From Desulfobacterales bacterium (GTDB lineage Bacteria; Desulfobacterota; Desulfobacteria; Desulfobacterales; UBA11574), in NCBI GenBank assembly GCA_012974475.1, contig JAAXQD010000147.1, positions 1 through 31,300 of the forward strand: 31,300 nucleotides of DNA, read 5' to 3'. Positions 24,326-31,300 of this stretch are shown here, in pieces. Every line of letters starts with the position of its first letter. Position 1 is the first letter of the stretch. A model generated the notes under the pieces. That model did not search any database, was not told the origin of the DNA, and was given only the letters and a program-made list of their open reading frames with translations. The position numbers and the translations under genes were made by a program.

Positions 24326-25611
24326 AACACTGTCAAAATTTGAAGTCTAAAATCCTGCCGGCGATGATCCTGTGGATGTTATATCTATCTGCCTGCTCGG
24401 ATGTTACGGAGAAGGCACAACCGCCTGTCGGGAAAAATCCCCCGATACTGAAACAGCATCGTGTTGAATACGGTATCGACTGCGATGGTTTGAACATGGT
24501 CAAAGACAGGGTTCAACCCCGTCAAAATCTCTCTGACATCCTAATACAACATAATGTCCCCAATTCGGCAATTCATGATGCGGCGTTGGAATCCAAAGCC
24601 GTATTTGACGTACGAACGATGAAAGCCGGAAATCCATTTTGTATCATCCGCAGCACGGATTCTTCAAAAAAGGTTCGCTATTTTGTGTACGAACTCAATC
24701 CCGTCGATTATGTTGTCTTCGATTTCGACGATCCAATAAAAGTTTCTTTGGGTAAAAAGCCGGTGCAGCTTAAAACAAAAACCGTTACAGGACGTATTGA
24801 ATCGTCTCTGTGGGACACCCTTACGGAACAGCAATTGGACATTGAACTGGCCATCAAGCTTTCAGAGATTTACGCATGGGCCATCGATTTTCATCATCTG
24901 CAGAAGGACGATACCTTTCGGGTCATCTTTGAAGAAAAATTTGTTAAGGAAAAGCCGATTGGAATCGGCAAAATAAAGGCGTCCAGGTTCGATCATAAAG
25001 ACAAAACATTCTATGCCTTTTATTTTGAGCAGGATGCTCATGGAAGTTATTATGACCAACATGCCGACAGCATGGAAAAAGCATTTCTCAAGGCGCCGAT
25101 AAAGTTTTCAAGAATAACCTCGGGTTTTTCCAAACGACGGTTTCATCCGGTTCTAAAAAAATATAAAGCTCACTTCGGGATAGATTATGCTGCCAAGACC
25201 GGCACGCCGATTATGAGTACCGGCGACGGCGTTGTTCTAAAGGCCGGTTATGACAAAAATAACGGCAAGTACGTAAAGATCAGACACAACGGAGTTTATT
25301 CGACCCAGTATCTTCACATGTCTAGATTTGCCCCTGGAATAAAGCGGGGCAGAAATGTAAGGCAAGGGGAGATAATCGGATCTGTGGGCTCTACCGGCTT
25401 GGCCACCGGTCCTCATCTATGCTATAGATTTTGGAAAAACGGCAGGCAGGTGAATCCATCTAAGGAAGATATTCCCTCGGTTGAACCCGTTGGGATAGAA
25501 CACCTTGACCGCTTCAATCAACAGATGGCCAATCTGAAACAGCAGCTGGATATCCTTGATATGTCAGGGGTATTGGCAATCCCCCATGATTCGGAACCGG
25601 CGGACCAATGA
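24322..25611 (+). CDS. M23 family metallopeptidase lipoprotein
   Basis: Such enzymes are periplasmic peptidoglycan endopeptidases of the MepM/lysostaphin type. The 429 residues open with a lipoprotein signal (LYLSAC, Cys 25), a LysM/OapA-like region around VQPRQNLSDILIQHNVP, and the C-terminal M23 domain. Zinc ligands His 284 and Asp 288 (KAHFGIDYAAKTGTP) and catalytic-site His 332 are present. In the usual HxH motif the sequence reads GPHLCYRF, so His 365 is kept but the second His is Cys 367. The start is GTG 24322; ATG 24364 would shorten the signal. The gene is followed by the convergent Nudix gene. Confidence 0.92.
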   Translation: MKHCQNLKSKILPAMILWMLYLSACSDVTEKAQPPVGKNPPILKQHRVEYGIDCDGLNMVKDRVQPRQNLSDILIQHNVPNSAIHDAALESKAVFDVRTMKAGNPFCIIRSTDSSKKVRYFVYELNPVDYVVFDFDDPIKVSLGKKPVQLKTKTVTGRIESSLWDTLTEQQLDIELAIKLSEIYAWAIDFHHLQKDDTFRVIFEEKFVKEKPIGIGKIKASRFDHKDKTFYAFYFEQDAHGSYYDQHADSMEKAFLKAPIKFSRITSGFSKRRFHPVLKKYKAHFGIDYAAKTGTPIMSTGDGVVLKAGYDKNNGKYVKIRHNGVYSTQYLHMSRFAPGIKRGRNVRQGEIIGSVGSTGLATGPHLCYRFWKNGRQVNPSKEDIPSVEPVGIEHLDRFNQQMANLKQQLDILDMSGVLAIPHDSEPADQ

Positions 25612-25640
25612 AGAATCCGGCCTTCTTACGAATTCTGCTG

Positions 25641-25716
25641 CAAATTTTACGCGCCACATCGTCAAGCGCTTTTCGACAAAAGACTCAAAAATCACTCACC
25701 GGAAGTTTTGAAATGG
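25641..25716 (+). repeat. Dispersed repeat, copy A
   Basis: Bases 25663-25716 match the reverse complement of 30365-30419 with one substitution and one missing base. The unit contains AAGCGC and a small CTTTTCGACAAAAG hairpin. A further shared CAAATTTTA lies at 25641. The copy reaches into the last codons of the Nudix gene and supplies its stop. Confidence 0.7.
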
Positions 25717-26201
25717 CTTATATTCAGTTGCTCACACACCAGGACATCGGTTGGAAACGCCAATTCTTCGGGCAGATTATCCAGCGGAAAGTATTCTGCT
25801 TCGCTGGCGTCTGAACCGGCCTTTAGTTCACCGCCCGCACTTGTTCCCAAGAACCATATCCCCACCGTCTGTTTTTCCAGATCGTGGAAATTTGAATGAA
25901 CGGCAAAAACATCTCCGATATCCACATCCAGACCGGTTTCTTCTTTGAACTCTCGGGCGGCTGCCGCCCGAACATCTTCATCGTATTCAACGTGGCCGCA
26001 GGGGATGCACCACATCCCCGGGTAAGAACCGGTTCGTTTTACCAGGAGCAATTCGTTATCTTTTAACAAAATAACCGCAACCCCCACCGTTGGATTTTTA
26101 TAATGGGTCCATCGACATCGCTCGCAGAACATTCTTCGATGATGACTTCCCGCTTTGGGCTGCAATCGCTCCCCGCAAAAGGGACAGAACTTGAACTCCA
26201 T
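25692..26201 (-). CDS. Nudix hydrolase with N-terminal zinc ribbon
   Basis: The 169-residue protein hydrolyses a nucleoside diphosphate linked to another group; the substrate is unknown. A zinc ribbon with Cys 6, 9, 26 and 29 (FCPFCGE, FCERCRW) comes first, then a perfect Nudix box GX5EX7REUXEEXGU starting at GHVEYDED and ending in AREFKEETGL. It resembles NudC-like or ADP-ribose hydrolases with a zinc ribbon. AAGGA eight bases before ATG 26201 supports the start. The C-terminal seven residues are encoded by a dispersed repeat. Confidence 0.92.
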   Translation of the reverse strand: MEFKFCPFCGERLQPKAGSHHRRMFCERCRWTHYKNPTVGVAVILLKDNELLLVKRTGSYPGMWCIPCGHVEYDEDVRAAAAREFKEETGLDVDIGDVFAVHSNFHDLEKQTVGIWFLGTSAGGELKAGSDASEAEYFPLDNLPEELAFPTDVLVCEQLNISHFKTSGE

Positions 26202-26229
26202 GACGTCATCCTTTATCCCAAACTGAGCG

Positions 26230-26243
26230 TTTCAAAACTTCCG
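26230..26243 (-). repeat. Short partial copy of the dispersed repeat
   Basis: The minus strand reads CGGAAGTTTTGAAA, identical to the end of copy A (25700-25713). At only 14 bases it is suggestive, not proof. Confidence 0.3.
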
Positions 26244-26277
26244 CTGAGCAATTTTTTATTCATCTTCCGGAAAGCCC

Positions 26278-26667
26278 TCAGTGATACCATGATCCCTTTT
26301 CCACCGCTTCCCTGTATTTTTTGGTTATATATTTTCTCGGGAATGCTTCATTGGACAAATAAACGAACGTGCTGTTCACAAAAGTATCATACAATTCTTT
26401 GAACATCTCTGCTTTTTGGGTTTCATCGATAAAATTCCGTTCTCTTTTCTGCTCAAACAGAACGTTTTCCCCAAGTACAGTTACGATCTCATTCACGCTT
26501 TCCGTCGATTGACCCGGGTCCTTTATCAACACTTCTGTGACCGGGATTTCCATACGAACAACCAGAGAAATCTGCCACCGGTCCCCGGCGATTTTTCTTG
26601 AAGTATCGTAGAAATTCAACTGCATGCCGTTTTCAAGGTCCATGGTTTTTATGAGTTTTTCTTTCAT
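26278..26667 (-). CDS. Hypothetical protein, 129 residues
   Basis: I do not recognise the family. The product is soluble and balanced in composition. It begins with a strand-rich half (NGMQLNFYDTSRKIAGDRWQ then ISLVVRMEIPV), followed by a helical, charged half (RNFIDETQKAEMFKELYDTF). AAGGA seven bases before ATG 26667 is a good ribosome binding site, which with the coding-like composition argues for a real gene. It lies behind the Nudix gene's start on the same strand with 76 bases between. Confidence 0.75.
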   Translation of the reverse strand: MKEKLIKTMDLENGMQLNFYDTSRKIAGDRWQISLVVRMEIPVTEVLIKDPGQSTESVNEIVTVLGENVLFEQKRERNFIDETQKAEMFKELYDTFVNSTFVYLSNEAFPRKYITKKYREAVEKGSWYH

Positions 26668-26915
26668 CCAAAATTCCTTTTCTTACGCCTTCTGTATGAT
26701 TTTACCGATACATGTCAAAGACGTTCTCTATCAATTTCTGATTTTTTTTGCACTAGTTTTGTTGAATTAACCCAAAGGACCTTTTTTATATTTGCCACAT
26801 CACCGCATTTGCTGCTATGACAACCCTATAACCCTTGCAGGAACATCGATGAGATATCGGTTGTCGTTTAAATGCAACCGGTTCATAAATTCTCGACCAT
26901 ACCAGGAAAAATCCA

Positions 26916-28205
26916 ATGAAATATCTGCCCATTGATAACAGTCTGTTTATTAAAAACCGTCAAAGATTTGCCGCCAAACTCAAACCCGGTTCCATTGCTC
27001 TATTGAACTCCAATGATGTGATGCCCACAAACGCCGACGGCACCCGATCCTTTGTTCAAAATACGGATATCTTTTATCTCAGTGGCGTCGATCAGGAGGC
27101 GAGTGTTCTGGTAATTTTTCCGGATGCCGGAGAAGAAAAACATAAAGAAATTCTGTTCGTTAAAGAAACCAATGAAGAAATCAGCACATGGGAAGGCCCC
27201 AAACACTCGAAAGAAGAAGCCACGGCAACATCCGGAATCGAGACAATCTACTGGACTACCGAATTCGAGAAGGTTTTCAGATCCATTGTTTTTGAGGCTG
27301 ACCGGATTTATCTGAATTCCAACGAGCATTTACGGGCCGATGTAACGGTGGAAACCCGAGACATCCGTTTTTTGAAATGGTGTCAAAAATCGTATCCACT
27401 GCATAAATACGAACGGCTTGCACCGATTATGCATCACCTTCGGGCGGTTAAATCTCCTATGGAAGTGGAACTGATCAAACAGGCTTGTGCGATGACCGAA
27501 AAAACATTTCGCCGGCTGCTCGGTTTTATCCGGCCGGATATATGGGAATTCGAAATTGAAGCCGAAATTTATCATGAATTTCTGTCAAATCGATCACGGG
27601 GCCCTGCCTATGCGCCGATCATTGCTTCGGGCCCAAACGCCTGCGTTCTGCATTACGTCCAGAACAGCCGACAATGCAAAGACGGCGATCTGTTGCTCAT
27701 GGATTTCGGGGCCGAGTATGCAAATTATGCTTCAGACCTAACGCGAACGGTGCCGGTTAACGGGATGTTCACCCCGAGGCAAAAAGCGGTTTACAATGCC
27801 GTCCTGCGCGTCCAAAAGGCGGCCATCCAAATGCTTAAACCGGGGAATACCTTCGAAGCGTATAACAAAGACGTCGGCACAATTATGGAAAAGGAGCTGA
27901 TCGGCCTGGGGCTGCTGGATGCCAAAGCGATAAAAAACCAGGACCCGGACGATCCGCTTTATAAAAAATATTTCATGCACGGCGCATCTCATCATCTGGG
28001 ACTGGATGTTCACGATTTTGGGAATAAATACCGGAAATTCGAGAAAGGAATGGTTTTTACCTGCGAGCCCGGCATTTACATCAAAGAAGAAGGTATTGGA
28101 ATTCGATTGGAAAACGACATTCTCCTGACCCCCAAGGGCCCTGTGGATCTCATGGGAAACATTCCTATCGAAGCCGATGAGATTGAAAATTTAATGAACA
28201 AATAA
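26916..28205 (+). CDS. pepP: Xaa-Pro aminopeptidase (M24B)
   Basis: This cytosolic dimanganese enzyme removes N-terminal residues before proline. The 429 residues have the AMP-N domain (ALLNSNDVMPTNADGTRSFV, FYLSGVDQEASVLVIFPD) and the pita-bread catalytic domain. Metal ligands are in LLLMDFGAEYANYASDLTRT (two Asp), the His in HGASHHLGLDVHD, and the Glu residues in FTCEPGIYIKEEG and GIRLENDILL. AGGA eight bases before ATG 26916 supports the start. Confidence 0.94.
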   Translation: MKYLPIDNSLFIKNRQRFAAKLKPGSIALLNSNDVMPTNADGTRSFVQNTDIFYLSGVDQEASVLVIFPDAGEEKHKEILFVKETNEEISTWEGPKHSKEEATATSGIETIYWTTEFEKVFRSIVFEADRIYLNSNEHLRADVTVETRDIRFLKWCQKSYPLHKYERLAPIMHHLRAVKSPMEVELIKQACAMTEKTFRRLLGFIRPDIWEFEIEAEIYHEFLSNRSRGPAYAPIIASGPNACVLHYVQNSRQCKDGDLLLMDFGAEYANYASDLTRTVPVNGMFTPRQKAVYNAVLRVQKAAIQMLKPGNTFEAYNKDVGTIMEKELIGLGLLDAKAIKNQDPDDPLYKKYFMHGASHHLGLDVHDFGNKYRKFEKGMVFTCEPGIYIKEEGIGIRLENDILLTPKGPVDLMGNIPIEADEIENLMNK

Positions 28206-28318
28206 AAACAGATTTCGTTTTCGATACCACCCTGCGTTTATTTATGTTTTCAAGTCCCTCGTTATGTCTTTGATCAACAACATACCGATCACATATACCA
28301 TGGGAATTTAATCTAAAC

Positions 28319-28990
28319 CTAAATTATCAGTGGAGGACTTGGAGGTATGACGTATAAGAGGATTGCGAAAAAGTGCAAAGCACTTCCGGCCAAGACAAAA
28401 ACATGCCAGATAGCATGGTTGTATGGCATCTTCCGCCAAACATAAAACACAACGCCAATGGTATACGATAGACCACCTAAAAGCAATAGCACTAAACCGC
28501 CCGTATCGACTGAAGATAGCATTGGTTTAATCGCTACCAGGACAACCCAGCCCATGGCCACGTAGAACGCAAGAGAAACAATAGCCCCCTTGCGAAGCAT
28601 CGTCGTCTGAAATAAGATTCCTATAACAGCCAACGCCCAAATAACACCGAAAAGTGACCAACCCCAAGGACCCCGCAAGTTCACCAGAGCGAAAGGTGTA
28701 TACGTTCCGGCTATCAACAGAAAAATGGTCGAGTGATCCAGAGTCCTGAAAACTCTCTTGGCCTTAGCAAACTGAATGCTGTGATAAAGCGTGGAAGCTG
28801 TATATAAAAAGACCAGAGTTGACCCATAAATACTGCATGATACAACATGCCAAGCATTTCCATAGATGCTTGCAAAGGCAATCAGTACGCACATTCCGAC
28901 AATTGAAAGAATGAAGCCTGCGCCATGTATTATGCTGTTGGCAAAATCTTCACGCAAGCTGTAACGGGGGATGCTATTATATACATTCAT
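28319..28990 (-). CDS. Hemolysin III family membrane protein (PAQR-like)
   Basis: The 223-residue protein has seven hydrophobic segments and the family's conserved motifs: FANSIIHGAGFILSIVGMC, ASTLYHSI, LDHSTIFLLIAGTYTPFALV, with His residues placed as metal ligands in the PAQR fold, and a final FVLAGSALHFFAILLYV. The name is historical and does not prove haemolysis. GAGG seven bases before ATG 28990. Base composition from here to the end of the window is AT-richer than before. Confidence 0.92.
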   Translation of the reverse strand: MNVYNSIPRYSLREDFANSIIHGAGFILSIVGMCVLIAFASIYGNAWHVVSCSIYGSTLVFLYTASTLYHSIQFAKAKRVFRTLDHSTIFLLIAGTYTPFALVNLRGPWGWSLFGVIWALAVIGILFQTTMLRKGAIVSLAFYVAMGWVVLVAIKPMLSSVDTGGLVLLLLGGLSYTIGVVFYVWRKMPYNHAIWHVFVLAGSALHFFAILLYVIPPSPPLII

Positions 28991-29013
28991 ACTTTAACCT
29001 CAATTGAGCGTTT

Positions 29014-29160
29014 TTGATTCGATCTGCACCAATCTCTTGCGCATCAAAGATCTTCGAAATTCCTCGACATATCCATGGGTATGCACCCCAAGGGCATTTC
29101 CTGTGGGGCACCCGCGGATTCCGCAAATCTTGCTGCATTAAGATCTTGGCACATCTCTTC
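29014..29160. repeat. Imperfect palindromic element
   Basis: Left part (CATCAAAGATCTTCG...) and the reverse complement of the right part (GCAGCAAGATTTGCGGAATC) resemble one another. In the middle CATATCCATGGGTATG is almost self-complementary, and CCCC/GGGG follows as a second stem. Layout recalls the element at 4668-4809. No gene is seen in this 234-base gap. Confidence 0.45.
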
Positions 29161-29224
29161 TCCAAAAATCCTCAACTTAGGTTTAATTTAACAAATACAA
29201 CTCTCGTTTCTCGGTCAAGGGCTA

Positions 29225-29878
29225 TTAAGCTCTTAACCCAGGAAGCATAACTTCTTCAAGTCTCATTCTTTGCCTTTCAAAGATCTCTCTGTCTTTTACT
29301 CTATCGAATTTGATCATATCCCCAAAACGAAGAATCACCTTGCTAAAGGGTTTTGGCAGAAGAAATTTATCCCAACTGTTGAAATACCATGCTTTTTCTG
29401 CAGAAACAGAAAAGGGAACGATTACGGCATTGGCAGCATGTGCTAAACGGATTGCACCAACCTTAACGATACCTGAAGGCCCTTTAGGTCCATCTACAAT
29501 ATGGGCCGCAAGTTTTTTATCCTTTAAATTGGCAATCATATTCTTTAAAGCCTCCATCCCACCATTTGAAGAAGAACCCCGAACTGGATTCCAGCCATTA
29601 CGCAAAGCCATCTTGGCTACTATTTCACCGTCTCTGCTCTGACTGATCATGATACTTGGGTTGAAGGCTTTATAATTTTTAAAAGGACGAACAGCAGAAA
29701 AAAACTGTTGATGCCAAGTGCAAAGCAAAACGACACCGCCATTTCTTATATAATCCATCCAGTCCTCATCATTTTCAATCTTTAAACGAAATGTCCACGA
29801 ATAAAATAAAATTAATCGATAAAAGAAAGAAATGAACACCTCTGACGTAAGAAAGCGATATCGCTTTATTCTTAAGAT
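29225..29878 (-). CDS. DUF374 / lysophospholipid acyltransferase-like protein
   Basis: Proteins of this family resemble glycerolipid or lipid A acyltransferases at the inner membrane. The sequence shows CTWHQQFFSAVRPF (in place of the HX4D motif region), MISQSRDGEIVAKM, GWNPVRGSSSNGGMEAL, and HIVDGPKGPSGIVKVGAIRLA with the family's DGPKGP. The start is odd. The first standard start in frame is GTG 29839 without a ribosome binding site. The frame continues to 29878, where AAGGAG stands six bases before an ATC codon and the N-terminus would read MLRIKRYRFLTSE, typical of the family. ATC may be a rare start or a mutated ATG. A perfect AAAGCGATATCGCTTT palindrome lies in this extension. Confidence 0.85.
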   Translation of the reverse strand: MLRIKRYRFLTSEVFISFFYRLILFYSWTFRLKIENDEDWMDYIRNGGVVLLCTWHQQFFSAVRPFKNYKAFNPSIMISQSRDGEIVAKMALRNGWNPVRGSSSNGGMEALKNMIANLKDKKLAAHIVDGPKGPSGIVKVGAIRLAHAANAVIVPFSVSAEKAWYFNSWDKFLLPKPFSKVILRFGDMIKFDRVKDREIFERQRMRLEEVMLPGLRA

Positions 29879-29939
29879 GGTGCACTCCTTGTTACTGATG
29901 GGTGAGTATTAAGATAGAAAAGAATTGTGCGTTTCCAAA

Positions 29940-30146
29940 TTAATAGGATTTGAGGGGCTGTAAGTTGACGGCTTGTGTGCCTTTAGAGGTTTCTTTTAAT
30001 TCAAAAGATACAGGGTCACCCTTTTGTAAACCGAAATGCCCAAAGTCCTTGATGCCCGATTTATGAACAAAAACGTCCCCATGTTCTTCAGTGTGAATAA
30101 ATCCATAGCCCTTTTTTTCACTGTACGATTTGACATAACCTTCCAT
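29940..30146 (-). CDS. Cold shock protein, CspA family
   Basis: A 68-residue OB-fold RNA chaperone. RNP1-type (KGYGFIHTEE) and RNP2-type (DVFVHKSGI) motifs are present, as is the GDPVSFELKETSKGTQAVNL end. AAGGAA ten bases before ATG 30146. A long leader, common for such genes, is possible in the gap upstream. Confidence 0.95.
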   Translation of the reverse strand: MEGYVKSYSEKKGYGFIHTEEHGDVFVHKSGIKDFGHFGLQKGDPVSFELKETSKGTQAVNLQPLKSY

Positions 30147-30636
30147 CTAACGTTTTTCCTTTCCTTATATCTTGTGCAAATGCTCAGCAAGTCACTTTGA
30201 AGGACGGCCAAAAAAAAGAGGTTCTTTAGACAGGCTCCAAAATAAATACTGAAAAGATACACAAGTAGTGAATGGTAAAATTAATCAACTCTTAAATTAA
30301 TCCATTCGTAATAATAAGTCAATAGTTTGACCGGAAAATAATCCTTCTGCTTTTTGACTAGAATCCATTTCAAAACCTTCCGGTGAGTGATTTTTGAGTC
30401 TTTTGCCGAAAAGCGCTTGGCTATGCCACGCGCAAATCCCGCTTTAGAGGGATAAAATTTGGTGCTGTTTGAGGACGTTCGCCCGAGTTCCACAAATTTA
30501 GCCCTGCTTTTGGCGGGATAAACTCGGCGGGTTTAACGCTTTACAAAAGGCTCAAGCCAACGAATGGGAGGTTTTGAAACAGCTTCTAAGCACAATTTGA
30601 GTGACTTGCTTTATCAGATTCCAAACCAAAATCATA
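30147..30636. other. Intergenic region with repeats between cold-shock gene and 112-aa gene
   Basis: The 490-base gap contains repeat copy B and a 70-residue open frame (30281-30493, minus) that runs through it. That frame has a Lys-rich composition, no ribosome binding site and shares its middle part with repeat copy A, where it is out of frame, so I do not call it a gene. Confidence 0.4.
30365..30461 (-). repeat. Dispersed repeat, copy B
   Basis: The minus strand of 30365-30419 matches 25663-25716 over 54 bases with one substitution and one extra base. A shared CAAATTTTA continues at 30453-30461 after about 20 bases absent from copy A. GGTTTTGAAA recurs again at 30570-30579 on the plus strand. 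Confidence 0.7.
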
Positions 30637-30975
30637 TCAAGCAGATATCAAATCAGCGTCGTCAAAAAACAGCTCCACCGAACCATCTTCGGATGAGTTG
30701 TATAACGCCATGACAGATTCGGCGATTTTGTTGGCATATGGTTCGATGGGAAATATATTGTGGGTCCGAAGGATTGCAATCAAGGCGTTCATTCCTTTGG
30801 AGATGGAACTCACGATCATCTTACTTTCATAGGTTTCTTCGCAGAGAAATGAAAAACTTCCCTTTTGTAGCAGTGAAGACGTCACTTTTTTCATATCTTT
30901 GTCGATGATTGCATATTCCCTGATTTTGAGTCTATTTTTGGCACCATTTCGAGAAATCACGTATTTTTGACGCAT
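30637..30975 (-). CDS. Small hypothetical protein between cold-shock genes
   Basis: The 112-residue product starts MRQKYVISRNGAKNRLKIRE, with a basic first third, then an SFLCEETYESKMIVSSISKG segment, a helical middle (NALIAILRTHNIFPIEPYAN), and an acidic C-terminus (GSVELFFDDADLIS). AAGGAG eight bases before ATG 30975 fixes the start; the frame is open to 31026. I do not know the function. Its position with the 44-residue gene between two cold-shock genes suggests a linked role in stress or RNA metabolism, which is inference. Confidence 0.8.
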   Translation of the reverse strand: MRQKYVISRNGAKNRLKIREYAIIDKDMKKVTSSLLQKGSFSFLCEETYESKMIVSSISKGMNALIAILRTHNIFPIEPYANKIAESVMALYNSSEDGSVELFFDDADLISA

Positions 30976-31006
30976 ATTTTTTCTCCTTTTCGTCCGGTTT
31001 ATATGC

Positions 31007-31141
31007 TTAGAGATTTTCTCCTTCATTCTGGGACTGATTCGGATTCTCTTTCTTTTTCTTCCTTGCTAATTCTTTTTGACGTTTATTAAATTGATATTCT
31101 GATCTTGCCGATTTATTGCCGCTTAGTCTGTTATTATTCAT
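31007..31141 (-). CDS. Small basic protein (44 residues) downstream of a cold-shock gene
   Basis: The frame from ATG 31141 to TAA 31007 encodes a very basic peptide (SEYQFNKRQKELARKKKKEN) without a membrane segment. Similar Lys/Arg-rich small proteins with a SEYQFNKRQKE-like stretch are found beside cold-shock genes as far as I recall. It probably binds RNA or ribosomes, by charge only. The ribosome binding site is weak, and it follows the terminator-like hairpin of the upstream cold-shock gene, so read-through or its own promoter is needed. Confidence 0.6.
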   Translation of the reverse strand: MNNNRLSGNKSARSEYQFNKRQKELARKKKKENPNQSQNEGENL

Positions 31142-31150
31142 ATTGCCCAC

Positions 31151-31187
31151 AAAAAAAAGCATCCCCTCAGTATTAGAAGGAACGCTC
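31151..31187 (-). terminator. Terminator-like hairpin after the second cold-shock gene
   Basis: On the minus strand AGCGTTCC faces GGATGCT (one bulge, one G-T pair), followed by eight T. It stands about 22 bases after the stop of the cold-shock gene. Confidence 0.6.
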
Positions 31188-31208
31188 TTTTTACTCAGAA
31201 TATTAGGC

Positions 31209-31300
31209 TAAATCACAGTGACATTTGCAGCGGCAGGACCTTTTTGGCCTTGCTCTATATCAAAGGAAACTCGGTCCCCTTCATTGAGGGATTTAAAACC
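31209..31300 (-). CDS. Cold shock protein, CspA family (C-terminal part, cut by the window edge)
   Basis: The last 30 codons of a second cold-shock gene are visible: GFKSLNEGDRVSFDIEQGQK then GPAAANVTVI and stop, the usual CspA ending with the GxxAxxV pattern. Its N-terminal RNA-binding motifs lie beyond the window. Confidence 0.9.

Noticed and set aside
25608..25814. 68-residue plus-strand frame after the M23 gene
   Set aside because: It runs antisense through the Nudix gene end and repeat copy A.
30281..30493. 70-residue minus-strand frame
   Set aside because: It crosses repeat copy B and has no ribosome binding site; the corresponding frame in copy A is broken.
1..31300. CRISPR arrays, tRNA or rRNA genes, riboswitches, toxin-antitoxin or defence systems
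   Set aside because: No regularly spaced repeats, cloverleaf or rRNA-like stretches, or recognisable defence proteins were found by reading; covariance searches could not be run.

Overview
The window reads as chromosomal DNA of a sulfate-reducing bacterium of the Desulfobacterota, most likely order Desulfobacterales. The evidence is a complete dsrA-dsrB-dsrD operon with a siroheme-amidase-type cbiA/dsrN gene behind it, a class III tetraheme cytochrome c, a MoaE-like/MoaC fusion and UDPGP-type uridylyltransferase, and many palindromic intergenic repeats. The genus assignment is inference. No tRNA, rRNA, CRISPR array, integrase or intact transposase was seen.

Left part (1-9.4 kb): a broken ketopantoate reductase fragment runs into lnt (apolipoprotein N-acyltransferase). 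Then come prfB, with the classical in-frame UGA and +1 programmed frameshift, and an HD-domain hydrolase coupled to it. Next is a molybdenum-cofactor group: moaB on the minus strand, and mobA plus a MoaE-like/MoaC fusion on the plus strand. A small membrane protein, the lipoprotein transglycosylase MltA and the Tat translocase pair tatB/tatC follow.

Middle (9.4-17 kb): a secreted tetraheme cytochrome c3-type protein faces the dsr operon, which runs on the minus strand as dsrA > dsrB > dsrD > cbiA/dsrN. Between the two convergent units are a strong terminator and a long (about 220 bp) inverted repeat. The dsr leader holds a good sigma70-type promoter, an orphan perfect-type Shine-Dalgarno sequence and, upstream, a perfect AT-rich palindrome resembling a Rex or CRP/FNR-family operator. 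A perfect 11-bp hairpin separates dsrB from dsrD. Immediately upstream on the same strand lie an unrecognised 397-aa protein and a TPR protein.

Right part (17-31.3 kb): a DapA-family aldolase/lyase with a 12-bp terminator, a YkgJ-like Cys-rich protein, a branched-chain aminotransferase, a UDP-sugar pyrophosphorylase, an SLT transglycosylase, a thioredoxin-like lipoprotein, YqeY, an M23 lipoprotein peptidase, a Nudix hydrolase, an unknown 129-aa protein and an M24B aminopeptidase. These are followed by an AT-richer minus-strand block: hemolysin III, a DUF374 acyltransferase, and two cold-shock genes flanking two small unknown proteins. Dispersed short repeats and imperfect palindromes sit in most of the larger intergenic gaps.

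The genes serve dissimilatory sulfite reduction, cofactor supply (siroheme amide, molybdopterin), envelope biogenesis (lnt, mltA, tat, SLT, M23) and housekeeping. The least explained parts are the 397-aa and TPR genes next to dsr, the small proteins between the cold-shock genes, and the palindromic elements.
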